Shown here piece by piece: positions 1-7,007 of a stretch of DNA of 16,559 bases (its first letter is position 1; every line of letters starts with the position of its first letter). The position numbers and the translations under genes were made by a program. The DNA lies in contig JADYYC010000263.1 of the NCBI GenBank assembly GCA_020853835.1, positions 1 through 16,559 of the forward strand, given 5' to 3'. Below the pieces are notes generated by a model. The model did no database searches. It was given only the letters and a program-made list of their open reading frames with translations, and was not told the origin of the DNA. The DNA is from Anaerolineales bacterium. Its GTDB lineage: Bacteria; Chloroflexota; Anaerolineae; Anaerolineales; UBA4823.

Positions 1-1
1 G

Positions 2-87
2 CGGAGAGGGTGGGATTCGAACCCACGGTGGGCAAAGCCCACAACGGTTTTCGAGACCGCCCCATTCGGCCGCTCTGGCACCTCTCC
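2..87 (-). tRNA. tRNA-Ser (anticodon CGA)
   Basis: Read on the minus strand this folds as a class II tRNA. The acceptor stem GGAGAGG pairs with CCTCTCC. The anticodon stem GCGGT/ACCGT encloses the loop CTCGAAA, giving anticodon CGA, which reads the serine codon UCG. A long variable arm (GTGGGC/GCCCAC with a TTT loop) is typical of serine tRNAs, and the T arm is GTGGG-TTCGAAT-CCCAC. The discriminator base is G. Only one further base (C) lies inside the window, so it cannot be seen whether the CCA end is encoded. Its own promoter lies just upstream. Confidence 0.96.
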
Positions 88-101
88 GTAATTGCCCCCG
101 C

Positions 102-130
102 ATTATAGCAAACATCCCGCCCCTTTTCCA
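102..130 (-). promoter_or_regulatory. Promoter of tRNA-Ser
   Basis: On the minus strand a perfect TATAAT (102-107) is preceded at 17 bp by TGGAAA (125-130), which matches four of six bases of the -35 consensus. The -10 box ends 14 bases before the mature tRNA 5' end, so transcription would start about seven to eight bases before the tRNA. This geometry is normal for a bacterial tRNA gene. It is inferred from sequence only. Confidence 0.65.
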
Positions 131-179
131 GGTCTGATCTCCCGCCCCGCCGCCCTCTCACCCCGACAGCCCCTGGAAA
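125..179. repeat. Inverted repeat between tRNA-Ser and the RNase gene
   Basis: TTTCCAGG (125-132) and CCTGGAAA (172-179) are perfect 8-base inverted arms separated by 39 GC-rich bases. The left arm covers the -35 box of the tRNA promoter. It lies after the stop of the beta-CASP RNase gene, so it could form a loose hairpin at the end of that transcript, but no T-run follows. The rest of 88-211 shows no gene. Confidence 0.35.
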
Positions 180-211
180 GAGGTCGCGGATAACGAAGCC
201 GCAGACAGGCC

Positions 212-1621
212 CTAAACCTCCACCACCTCATGCAGCTCCGGATAAAACACCTCCCCCATCCCCCGCTCGTCCAACTTTGCCCTCAGCGCCGCCGCCGCCT
301 TCTCCTCCCCGTGCACCAGGAAAATCTGCCTCACCGTCTCACGCGTCGCCAGCGCGTATTCCACCAGCAGCGTCTGCCCCGCATGCGCCGAAAACCCCCC
401 GATCGTCGCCACCTCCGCCCGCACCTGATACGCCTCGCCAAAGATGTTCACCTTCTTGGCCCGCTCCGCCAGCAGCCGCCCCAGCGTGTCCGGCGCCTGC
501 CACGACACGATCACCACGCTGTTCGCCGGGTCCTCGATGTTGTTCTTCAGGTGGTGCAGGATGCGCCCGTTCTCCGCTATCCCCGAGGCCGAGATGATCA
601 CCATCGGCCCTTTGCGCTCGTTGAGCGCCTTTGATTGCTCCACCGAGCGCGTATAGGTCAGGTTGCGGAACGCCAGCGCCTCGCGGTGGCGGCCCTGCGC
701 CACGAACTCACGCGTCTCCTCGTCGAAGACCTCCGGGTGCGCCCGGTAGATGTCCGAGGCGTTCACCGCCAGCGGGCTGTCCACGAACACCGGGATCTGC
801 GGGATCTCCCCCTCCTCCATCATCAGGTTCAGGTTGTACACCAGGTCTTGCGTGCGCCCCACCGCAAACGCGGGGATGATCACCTTCCCGCCCCGCTCCG
901 CCGTGCGGCGCACCACCTCGCGCAGCTCCTCGTAAGCCAGGCGCGGCTCCTCGTGCGGCTTGTCCCCATAGGTGCACTCCATGATCATATAGTCCGCCCC
1001 CTCCGGCAGCGCCGGGTCGCGCAGCAATGGCAGCCCCCGCCGCCCGATGTCGCCCGAAAACCACAGCCGTACCTTCCGCCGCCCCCGTCCCTCGCCCTCT
1101 TCGAACTCCAGCCTCACCGCCGCCGAACCGAGGATGTGCCCCGCCTCCACAAAAGTGAACGCCGCCCCCGGGAAGAGCTCGACCGGCTGCTCGTAATCGA
1201 CCGGCTGGAAGTACTGCGCCACGTGCGCCGCGTCTTCGATCGTGTAAAGCGGCTCCACCCCCGGCAGCCCGCGCTTCAGGTTCCTTTGGCTCGCGTATTC
1301 GGCGTCGAACTCGTGGATGTGGCCCGAGTCGAGCAGCATGATGTTAGCCAGGTGGGCTGTGGCGGGCGTGGCGTAGATCAGGCCCCGGTATCCCTGCTTG
1401 ATCAGGTTGGGCAGGTTCCCGCTGTGATCGATGTGCGCATGCGAGAGGATCACCGCCTTCAGCCGCGTTGGGTCGAACGGGAAGTTGCGGTTGCGCGCGT
1501 ACGTCTCGCCCCGCCGGCCCTGATACAGCCCACACTCCAACAGGATCTGCTTCCCGTTGACCTCGATCAGGTGCTGCGACCCGGTCACCGTCCGGGCCGC
1601 GCCATGAAAGTGGATGCGCAT
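212..1621 (-). CDS. Beta-CASP metallo-beta-lactamase-fold ribonuclease (RNA-processing exo/endonuclease family)
   Basis: A 469-residue protein of the bacterial CPSF/YSH1-like beta-CASP family, zinc-dependent enzymes that cut or trim RNA in the cytoplasm. The metal-binding signature HAHIDH is at residues 61-66. Further ligands are H162 (GHILGS), D191 (SGDIG), H413 (FSAHA) and H437 (VHGEE), so the site is complete. The beta-CASP domain spans about 230-370, and the C-terminal RMMBL region (about 395-440) holds the last two histidines. The frame stays open to 2149, but the family N-terminus MRIHFHGAARTVTGS begins at 1621, with a GAGAGGGG ribosome site about 10 bases upstream; the longer version would run into the RNase D gene. 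It follows RNase D by 71 bases, and a terminator-like hairpin sits between them. Exact substrate and polarity of cleavage cannot be read from sequence. Confidence 0.9.
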   Translation of the reverse strand: MRIHFHGAARTVTGSQHLIEVNGKQILLECGLYQGRRGETYARNRNFPFDPTRLKAVILSHAHIDHSGNLPNLIKQGYRGLIYATPATAHLANIMLLDSGHIHEFDAEYASQRNLKRGLPGVEPLYTIEDAAHVAQYFQPVDYEQPVELFPGAAFTFVEAGHILGSAAVRLEFEEGEGRGRRKVRLWFSGDIGRRGLPLLRDPALPEGADYMIMECTYGDKPHEEPRLAYEELREVVRRTAERGGKVIIPAFAVGRTQDLVYNLNLMMEEGEIPQIPVFVDSPLAVNASDIYRAHPEVFDEETREFVAQGRHREALAFRNLTYTRSVEQSKALNERKGPMVIISASGIAENGRILHHLKNNIEDPANSVVIVSWQAPDTLGRLLAERAKKVNIFGEAYQVRAEVATIGGFSAHAGQTLLVEYALATRETVRQIFLVHGEEKAAAALRAKLDERGMGEVFYPELHEVVEV

Positions 1622-1639
1622 GTCGAAGAAACCCCTCTC

Positions 1640-1674
1640 AAAAAAGGGCGGACTGCGCCTCCAAAGCGCCGCCC
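1640..1674 (-). terminator. Terminator-like hairpin between RNase D and the beta-CASP RNase gene
   Basis: On the minus strand GGGCGG (1669-1674) pairs with CCGCCC (1646-1651). A small inner CGC/GCG helix is possible, and a run of six T follows directly (1640-1645). This is the form of a rho-independent terminator 19 bases after the RNase D stop. The T-run ends only 18 bases before the ATG of the next gene and touches its ribosome-binding purines (GAGAGGGG). It may therefore act as a leader hairpin of the beta-CASP gene as well as an end for the RNase D transcript. Bulges in the inner stem make strength uncertain. Confidence 0.55.
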
Positions 1675-1692
1675 GCCCCGGTCTGTCTTGCG

Positions 1693-2871
1693 CTAATATC
1701 GCAGCAGCGTGCGCAGGATCTGCTCCCCGAAGTGCTCCCTGCGCCAGGGCGCCGAGCGCATCACCCGCTCCAGCTCCTGCGGGGTGCGCGGGTTCTCGCC
1801 CGCCAGCGCCTGCATCAAGTCGCGCGGCAGCACCACGTCCGACGGCACGCCCATCTCCCGCGCCGCCTCCTTGCGCCAGTTCCGCAGCGCATCCAGCCGC
1901 TCGGTAACCCGTGGGTCGGGCTGCCGATTGCGCTGTGGGTGCGCCGGTTCGCTGTTCTGACCGCGGGCCACCGCTTTCAGGATCTGCTTTCCAAAGCGCC
2001 GCGCCTGCCCCGCGCTGATCGCCCGCAGCTTGTCCAATTCCTCCAGGGTCGCCGGCGGCTTCGAAGCGATCACCAGCAGCGCCTGGTCGCCCATCACCTT
2101 GAAGAGCGGGCGGTCGAGCTGGCGCGCCAGTTCGTCCCGCAAGCGGCACAACTCCAGCAGCACCGCCGCCTGGCGTGCGCTCAAATCGTGCGCCCCGCTG
2201 ATCCTCCAGCAGTCAATCGGGCGCGACGGCGATGCCCCGCCCTCGTTCTGTCCGTCTCCGTTGTGCTTGCCGCCGTTCCCGTTCAGGCTGGTCAGCGCCA
2301 TGCGCCGGAAGTCTTCCTCTGCCAGCGCCTCCAGCCCGCGCTCCTTCAACCCCTGCGCCAGCCGGTCGCGCAGCTCGATCAGGTAATGCGTGTCCAGCCG
2401 GGCGTAATCCAGCAGGTGCGCTGGCAGCGGGCGCTGCCCCCAGTTTGCCCGCTGATAACGCTTCTCCAGCTTGATCCCGAACTCGGCCTCTAGCAGCGCC
2501 CCCAGCCCCACCTCGCTCCGCCCCAGGATGCGCGCCGCCAGCATCGTATCAAAAATGTGCTGCACCTCGAAACCAAAATCGCGGCTCAGGCAGATCAGGT
2601 CGTACTCCGCCGCGTGGAACACTTTCTCGATGTCCGGGTTGGCAAACACCGGCTTCAAAGGCGAAAGATCCTCCAGCGCCAGCGGGTCCACCAGGTGATC
2701 CTCTCCCGCCGCGCTGAACTGGATCAGGCACACCCGCTCCTGGTAGGCGTACAGGCTGTTGGACTCGGTGTCCACCGCGACCCGCCGCCTCCCCTCCAGG
2801 CAGGTTGCCAGGGCTTTCAGGCCGGCCTTATTGGTGATCAGTTTGATGCTTTCCAACTTTTCTGCGCACAT
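1693..2871 (-). CDS. rnd: Ribonuclease D (DEDDy 3'-5' exoribonuclease with two HRDC domains)
   Basis: A 392-residue protein. RNase D trims the 3' ends of tRNA precursors and other stable RNAs in the cytoplasm. The N-terminal DEDD exonuclease domain (about 8-175) shows D34 and E36 in VDTES, D91 in AEYD, and the Y156-x3-D160 pair in DYARLD, so all catalytic residues of the DEDDy class are present. A Gly/Asn-rich linker (about 195-218) leads to two HRDC helical domains, about 230-305 and 320-390, as in full-length RNase D. The start is the ATG at 2871. No Shine-Dalgarno is visible, but TATAAT ends eight bases before it, which suggests a leaderless message. Its stop is followed by a terminator-like hairpin, then the beta-CASP RNase gene. 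Confidence 0.93.
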   Translation of the reverse strand: MCAEKLESIKLITNKAGLKALATCLEGRRRVAVDTESNSLYAYQERVCLIQFSAAGEDHLVDPLALEDLSPLKPVFANPDIEKVFHAAEYDLICLSRDFGFEVQHIFDTMLAARILGRSEVGLGALLEAEFGIKLEKRYQRANWGQRPLPAHLLDYARLDTHYLIELRDRLAQGLKERGLEALAEEDFRRMALTSLNGNGGKHNGDGQNEGGASPSRPIDCWRISGAHDLSARQAAVLLELCRLRDELARQLDRPLFKVMGDQALLVIASKPPATLEELDKLRAISAGQARRFGKQILKAVARGQNSEPAHPQRNRQPDPRVTERLDALRNWRKEAAREMGVPSDVVLPRDLMQALAGENPRTPQELERVMRSAPWRREHFGEQILRTLLRY

Positions 2872-2879
2872 CGGGTTTT

Positions 2880-2908
2880 ATTATAGCCCATCCACGGGGG
2901 CGGGTCAG
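2880..2908 (-). promoter_or_regulatory. Promoter of RNase D, probably giving a leaderless mRNA
   Basis: Minus-strand CTGACC (2903-2908) and TATAAT (2880-2885) are spaced 17 bp apart. Only eight bases separate the -10 box from the RNase D ATG, so transcription should begin at or within a base or two of the start codon. The -35 box overlaps the stop codon of the acetyltransferase gene, so the two genes are adjacent but can be transcribed separately. Confidence 0.65.
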
Positions 2909-3372
2909 AGCGCCTTTTCCATCACGATCGCGTCTTCCCCGTCCTGATAATACCTCGCCCAGGTCTCGGTTTTGTGATACCCCTCGTTCAGGTAAAGCTG
3001 GATCGCTTCCTGATTGCTCGCCCGCACGCACAGCCGCACCCACGGCACCTCCAGCCGTTCTTCGCACGCCCGCAGCAGCGCCCTGCCGACCCCGTGCCGC
3101 CGGTGCTCCGGCAGCACGCCGATGGTCGCAATCCAGGCCAGCCCGGCGGATTGGCGCACATCCCCCGCCACGAACCCGATCATCTCCCCGCCGGCCTCGG
3201 CTTTGAGCCGCACCACGTTGGGCAGTGTCAACACCCCCACCAGGTCCAGCAGCGGCCAGGCGTCCTTTGGAAAACACACCTTTTCCAGAACCCGCAGGGC
3301 ATTCAAATCACGCCAGCCGGCTGGTCCGATCACCACCTGGCCGGCTGGCGCCTCCTCTGCCTTATCCACCAT
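2905..3372 (-). CDS. GNAT-family N-acetyltransferase (RimI-like)
   Basis: A 155-residue single-domain acetyltransferase. GNAT enzymes move an acetyl group from acetyl-CoA to an amine; the substrate here is unknown. The acetyl-CoA binding motif A is clear: beta strand WIATIGVLP, then RRHGVG (about residues 91-96 from this start) and helix RALLRACEERL. Motif B follows as CVRASNQEAIQLYLNEGYHK, with the Asn and the Tyr-x-x-x-Gly-Tyr pattern typical of RimI-like proteins. The C-terminus AIVMEKAL is also typical. The ATG at 3372 is chosen; a TTG directly before it and a GTG directly after it are alternatives, and no good ribosome site is visible. A weak TAGACT-17-TATTTT promoter ends one base before the ATG. 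Protein, antibiotic or small-molecule targets all remain possible. Confidence 0.85.
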   Translation of the reverse strand: MVDKAEEAPAGQVVIGPAGWRDLNALRVLEKVCFPKDAWPLLDLVGVLTLPNVVRLKAEAGGEMIGFVAGDVRQSAGLAWIATIGVLPEHRRHGVGRALLRACEERLEVPWVRLCVRASNQEAIQLYLNEGYHKTETWARYYQDGEDAIVMEKAL

Positions 3373-3453
3373 CAAAATAACCGCATCTCAAAAACCAGTC
3401 TACGCTTTCGAGGCCCACCGGTCGAGCCTTCCCGCCGGCAGGCCCCGCCCCGC

Positions 3454-4353
3454 CTATTCTTTCCGGCTCGCGATAAAGCTCTCCAGCATGCTCGAGAACT
3501 CCATCGGGAAGATGTACTTGGTCGAAGCGCTCATGCCGATCTGCTTGAGCGTCTCGAAGTACTGGAGCGTCATCGTCTTGGGATCGACCTCTTGCGCCGA
3601 TTCGTAGATGCGCGTGAGCGCGTTGGCAAAGCCCTCCGCCCGCAGCAGCTGCGATTGCCGCTCGCCTTCCGCCCGCAGGATGGCGCCCTGCTTCTCGCCC
3701 TCGGCCCGCAGGATGGCGGCTTGCTTCTCGCCGTCCGCCACGTTGATCGCCGCCTCGCGCTGTCCCGTCGATTCGGTCACCACCGCCCGCCGGTTGCGCT
3801 CCGCCGACATCTGGCGGTTCATCGCATCCTGGATCTCGCGCGGCGGGATGATCTCGCGAATCTCCACGTTGGTCACCTTGACGCCCCAGCGCTCCGTCAC
3901 CTCATCCAGCTTGGTGCGCAGCATGTTGTTGATGTGATCCCGTTCCGAGAGCGCCTCGTCCAGCGCGATACTCCCGATCACGGCGCGCAGCGTGGTCGTG
4001 GCCATTCCTTGCGCCGCAGCTTCGAAGTTGCCAACTTGCAACACGCTTTCCGTCGGATCCAAAACCTTGAAATACCACAGGAAGTCGATCGAAATCGAAG
4101 CGTTGTCCTTCGTGATCGAGGTCTGGTGCGGGATTTCACGCACTTGCTCGCGCAGGTCGACGCGCACAGCCCGGTCAATAAACGGGATCAGGATGACCAG
4201 GCCCGGCCCCCGGTCGCCAACACAGCGTCCCAGGCGAAACACCACCAGCCGCTGATATTCCGGCACGATCCGGATCGCACTGGCGATGAAGGCGATCACC
4301 ACCAATAAGATACCCCCAATGATACAAAGAGCGGTCAGCGCTGAGCCTTCCAT
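3454..4353 (-). CDS. Slipin/stomatin-like SPFH-domain membrane protein
   Basis: A 299-residue membrane-anchored scaffold protein. Slipins form ring-like oligomers in the membrane and usually work with an NfeD partner. One N-terminal hydrophobic segment (about 6-28) is followed by the SPFH/PHB domain (about 28-185), with recognisable VPEYQRLVVFRLGR, GPGLVILIPFID and VTNVEIREIIPP. A charged coiled-coil tail with three 11-residue repeats (208-240) and a hydrophobic oligomerisation end (IGMSASTKYIFPMEF, about 272-286) complete the standard slipin plan. The start at 4353 is supported by AAGGAGG (4364-4370) ten bases upstream. The NfeD gene lies 42 bases upstream on the same strand, so both are likely one operon. 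Possible jobs are membrane quality control or microdomain organisation; this is inferred from the family. Confidence 0.92.
   Translation of the reverse strand: MEGSALTALCIIGGILLVVIAFIASAIRIVPEYQRLVVFRLGRCVGDRGPGLVILIPFIDRAVRVDLREQVREIPHQTSITKDNASISIDFLWYFKVLDPTESVLQVGNFEAAAQGMATTTLRAVIGSIALDEALSERDHINNMLRTKLDEVTERWGVKVTNVEIREIIPPREIQDAMNRQMSAERNRRAVVTESTGQREAAINVADGEKQAAILRAEGEKQGAILRAEGERQSQLLRAEGFANALTRIYESAQEVDPKTMTLQYFETLKQIGMSASTKYIFPMEFSSMLESFIASRKE
3634..3732 (-). repeat. Three tandem 33-bp coding repeats in the slipin tail
   Basis: The units encode GEKQAAILRAE, GEKQGAILRAE and GERQSQLLRAE, an 11-residue (hendecad) period typical of slipin coiled coils. The first two units are nearly identical in DNA as well as in protein, which suggests recent duplication or slippage. 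The phase is kept, so the reading frame is intact. Confidence 0.8.
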
Positions 4354-4395
4354 AAACTTATTGCCTCCTTAATTCAGATGGTTGTAATGCTAGAG

Positions 4396-5013
4396 TTACT
4401 TCGGCGGCTGTGTCTCGACCGGTTCCACTTTCAACGTGAAACCTTCTCGCCCGACAACCCGCACCCACGCGCCTTCAGCGATCGGTTGTTCGCTGCGGGC
4501 GCTCCAGAGCTCGCTGTTGACGAGCACCGAACCTTCGTTGTAAACCCTGCTTTTTGCCTCCCCGGTCATACCGATCAGCCCTTCCAGGTCGTGGGTCGGG
4601 CGCGCCTCAGAAGCCTCGATCGCTTTTCGACCGACGATCCAGAAGAAACCACCGCTGAGCACCGAAACAGTCGATGCCAGCACCGGGTTGACGGCCGGGA
4701 TGTACCAGTGGTCAGCGCTGAACAGAAACGCCGATCCCAGCACGATGGCAAGCACCGAAGCTGCCAGCAGTGGGAGGGCCCGGCTGCGCCGGACCGAGAG
4801 AAAGAACAACACCGCTCCAATCGCCAACAGCAGCAGCGCCCACCAGTTTATTGGAAGGCCATAATTGACGATGCCCCAGCCGGCAACGCCGATGATGAAC
4901 AGCGCCCCGATCTCCAGAAAGCCGGTCCCCGGCGAGGCCAGCGAAAGCACCGCGGCGATCAACCCCCCGGCCATCAAAACGTAAACGACATTGGGATCCT
5001 GCAGGAAATCCAT
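4396..5013 (-). CDS. NfeD-like membrane protein (short form, slipin partner)
   Basis: A 205-residue protein with about five hydrophobic segments (roughly 9-27, 33-51, 56-74, 80-99 and 108-128) and a soluble C-terminal OB-fold domain (about 142-198), with the family pattern LEGLIGMTGEAKSRV, GSVLVNSELWSA and GAWVRVVGREGFTLKVEPV. This is the short NfeD type, which lacks the N-terminal serine-protease domain of long NfeD proteins. NfeD proteins bind slipins and are thought to modulate them in the membrane. A GGAAGGA purine stretch lies about 14 bases before the ATG. It is the first gene of the pair; the slipin follows after 42 bases, probably on the same transcript. Confidence 0.9.
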   Translation of the reverse strand: MDFLQDPNVVYVLMAGGLIAAVLSLASPGTGFLEIGALFIIGVAGWGIVNYGLPINWWALLLLAIGAVLFFLSVRRSRALPLLAASVLAIVLGSAFLFSADHWYIPAVNPVLASTVSVLSGGFFWIVGRKAIEASEARPTHDLEGLIGMTGEAKSRVYNEGSVLVNSELWSARSEQPIAEGAWVRVVGREGFTLKVEPVETQPPK

Positions 5014-5104
5014 GCCCGCTTCTTCCTTCCAAACCCTGTATCATTCAATCCCGCGCAAAGCAGCCAATTTTATGTGCTGCGCTGAGCGCCCTGTGTCTGC
5101 TTTC

Positions 5105-5110
5105 ATTATA
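5105..5110 (-). promoter_or_regulatory. Candidate -10 box for the NfeD-slipin operon
   Basis: A perfect TATAAT on the minus strand, about 92 bases before the NfeD start, in a stretch that is more AT-rich than its surroundings. No good -35 hexamer is found at 16-18 bp, so this is a tentative call. The implied leader is about 85 bases and shows no structure that I can name. Confidence 0.4.
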
Positions 5111-5171
5111 CATCAAACCCATATTCCACTCCGGGCCTGGTTTATCAGATTCGCCGGCAATTCATTCAGCA

Positions 5172-5180
5172 TGGTATCAT
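5172..5180 (+). promoter_or_regulatory. Candidate extended -10 promoter for the NAD synthetase genes
   Basis: TGG-TATCAT fits the extended -10 pattern (TGn followed by a five-of-six -10 box), which can work without a -35 box; none is visible here. Transcription would start near 5187, about 20 bases before the ATG at 5208. The stretch 5014-5207 otherwise holds only this and the divergent NfeD signal. Confidence 0.4.
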
Positions 5181-5207
5181 AAGCGCATCTTTGTCTTGAA
5201 ACCGCCC

Positions 5208-6083
5208 ATGAAGATCAATCTCGCGTTAGCCCAAATAAACACGCGCCTGGGGGACGTCCAGGCCAACCTGGAGAAACACCTGGCGCTTATCGACCAGGCG
5301 CGTCGCGACGGCGCCGACCTGCTCGTCTTTCCCGAGCTTTCGCTGACAGGATATGCCCTGCAAGACCTGGCCGCTGCGGTGGCGCTGCGGGCCGAGCCCG
5401 AGAACCCGGTTTTCGACCGCCTGCTGCATGCGAGCCGCGACCTGGATCTGGTGGTAGGCTTTGTCGATGAGGACCGTCGCCACCGCTTCTACATTGCCTC
5501 GGCTTACCTATCCGGCGGGAAGGTCTGTCACGTGCACCATAAAGTCTACCTGCCCACCTACGGGCTTTTCGACGAGGGGCGGTTTTTTGCCTGGGGCGAG
5601 GCTGTGCGCGCCTTTGATACGCGCTTTGGCCGCGTCGGTTTATTGATCTGCGAAGATTTTTGGCACGCCTCTCCGCCATACCTGCTCTGGCTGGACGGGG
5701 CGGAGCTGTTGATCTTCACGTCGTCTTCGCCAGGGCGCGGGTTGAGCGAAGAACCCCAGCTCGAGTCGGCTCGCTGGGTCGAGCATATCAACCGGGCCTA
5801 TGCCAGCCTGTTCACGGCCTTTGTGGCACACGCCAACCGGGTGGGTTATGAAGACGGGCTGCATTTCTGGGGCGGTTCGACCTTGTTCGATCCAAACGGG
5901 GCGCTGCTTGCGAGAGGCCCCTTCGACGAGGAGGCCGTCACGATGTGCGAGGTCGATCTGAGCCAGCTTCATCACACCCGGACGCGCCTGCCGCTGCTGC
6001 GCGACGAACGCACCGCCCTCGTGCGCCGCGAGCTTGAGCGCATTTCTCAAAGCCAGGTCGTGAACGAACGGGGCGCAGTTTAG
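5208..6083 (+). CDS. Glutamine amidase (nitrilase-superfamily) subunit of NAD+ synthetase
   Basis: A 291-residue carbon-nitrogen hydrolase. The catalytic triad of the nitrilase superfamily is present: E43 in FPELSLTGY, K112 in HHKVYLPTYGLFDE and C148 in LLICEDFWH. These motifs match the glutaminase domain that is normally the N-terminal half of glutamine-dependent NAD synthetase, where it frees ammonia for the amidation of deamido-NAD. Here it is a separate protein that ends just before the synthetase gene. The ATG at 5208 starts the conserved MKINLALAQ; an in-frame TTG at 5196 is the longer alternative. No clear Shine-Dalgarno is seen. A stand-alone amidase with another substrate is possible, but the adjacent gene argues against it. 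Confidence 0.85.
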   Translation: MKINLALAQINTRLGDVQANLEKHLALIDQARRDGADLLVFPELSLTGYALQDLAAAVALRAEPENPVFDRLLHASRDLDLVVGFVDEDRRHRFYIASAYLSGGKVCHVHHKVYLPTYGLFDEGRFFAWGEAVRAFDTRFGRVGLLICEDFWHASPPYLLWLDGAELLIFTSSSPGRGLSEEPQLESARWVEHINRAYASLFTAFVAHANRVGYEDGLHFWGGSTLFDPNGALLARGPFDEEAVTMCEVDLSQLHHTRTRLPLLRDERTALVRRELERISQSQVVNERGAV

Positions 6084-6090
6084 GTGAAGC

Positions 6091-6924
6091 ATGGAACCGG
6101 CCAAAATTGATCTGACAATCAACACCGATCTTGTCCGCACGATCCTCACCGGCTTTGTCCGCAGCGAGATCACGCGGGTGGGCTTCGAACGCGCCGTGAT
6201 CGGGCTTTCCGGCGGCCTGGATTCGGCCCTCTCCTGCTTCCTCGCAGCCGAGGCGCTTGGCCCCGAAAACGTGCTGGCGGTGCGCATGCCCTACCGCACC
6301 TCCGCCCAGGATTCTCTCGAGCACGCTCAGATGGTCATCGACGCCCTGGGCGTCCGCTCACTGACCGTTCCGATCAGCGAGATGGCCGACCCCCTTTTCG
6401 AGCGCTTTCCCGATATTAGTTCGATGCGCCGCGGCAACGTGATGGCGCGGTTGCGCATGATCGTCCTCTATGACCAGTCCGAAGCGTTCAAGGGCCTGGT
6501 GGTCGGCACAAGCAACAAGACCGAGATGCTGCTGGGTTACACCACCCTCTTTGGCGATTCGGCCTGCGCCCTGAACCCGCTCGGCGACCTCTACAAGACC
6601 CAGGTGCGCCAGCTTGCGCGAGCGGTCGGCGTGCCTGAAGCGATCATCGCCAAACCGCCCTCCGCCGATCTGTGGGTGGGGCAGACGGATGAAGGCGAGC
6701 TGGGTTTTACCTACGCCGAAGTGGACCGCCTGCTCTACCTTCTCATCGATGAGCGCTACCAGCCGCAGGAGTGCGTAGCGGTCGGTTTTGAGGTAGCCTT
6801 TGTCGAGGCCGTGGTGGAGCGGGTGAGGCGCTTTCACTTCAAACGAGTCATGCCGCCCATTGCCAAGCTCAGCAACCGCACCATCGGTTACGACTTTCTT
6901 TATTCTCGCGACTGGGGTACCTAG
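6091..6924 (+). CDS. nadE: NAD+ synthetase, ATP-pyrophosphatase subunit
   Basis: A 277-residue enzyme that adenylates nicotinate adenine dinucleotide and amidates it to NAD, the last step of NAD synthesis. It has the PP-loop SGGLDS (40-45), GTSNKTE (139-145), GDSACALNPLGDLYKTQVRQLA (about 155-176) and KPPSADLWVGQTDEGELG (about 188-205), all typical of NadE. The length fits the synthetase domain alone. It begins seven bases after the amidase stop and in a different frame, with AGGTG (6082-6086) overlapping that stop as its ribosome site, so translation is probably coupled. The C-terminus is complete (TIGYDFLYSRDWGT). It could use free ammonia by itself or accept it from the amidase; the neighbour suggests the latter. 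Confidence 0.93.
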   Translation: MEPAKIDLTINTDLVRTILTGFVRSEITRVGFERAVIGLSGGLDSALSCFLAAEALGPENVLAVRMPYRTSAQDSLEHAQMVIDALGVRSLTVPISEMADPLFERFPDISSMRRGNVMARLRMIVLYDQSEAFKGLVVGTSNKTEMLLGYTTLFGDSACALNPLGDLYKTQVRQLARAVGVPEAIIAKPPSADLWVGQTDEGELGFTYAEVDRLLYLLIDERYQPQECVAVGFEVAFVEAVVERVRRFHFKRVMPPIAKLSNRTIGYDFLYSRDWGT

Positions 6925-7007
6925 AGGCGATTCTCATCTCCTTTGGCTCCGGCAAGCCCGGCAGCGCCTGGTCGTGACCATTCCCATCTCAGGACATCAT
7001 TTAACGT

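Noticed and set aside
635..1696. Long open frame (353 codons) on the plus strand opposite the beta-CASP RNase
   Set aside because: It mirrors a well-supported gene in a GC-rich region, where antisense frames stay open because stop codons are rare. The product is rich in Arg, Pro and His with no domain.
1622..2149. N-terminal extension of the beta-CASP RNase frame
   Set aside because: It overlaps the RNase D gene in another frame and is low-complexity Ala/Gly/Arg. The family start with a ribosome site lies at 1621.
2974..4308. Plus-strand open frame of 444 codons opposite the acetyltransferase and slipin genes
   Set aside because: It spans two real genes and the gap between them, has no ribosome site and an unlikely composition. 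It is a shadow.
6081..6093. Frameshift that breaks a fused NAD synthetase
   Set aside because: Both halves have complete ends, and a ribosome site overlaps the first stop. A natural split is simpler, although read-level checking was not possible.
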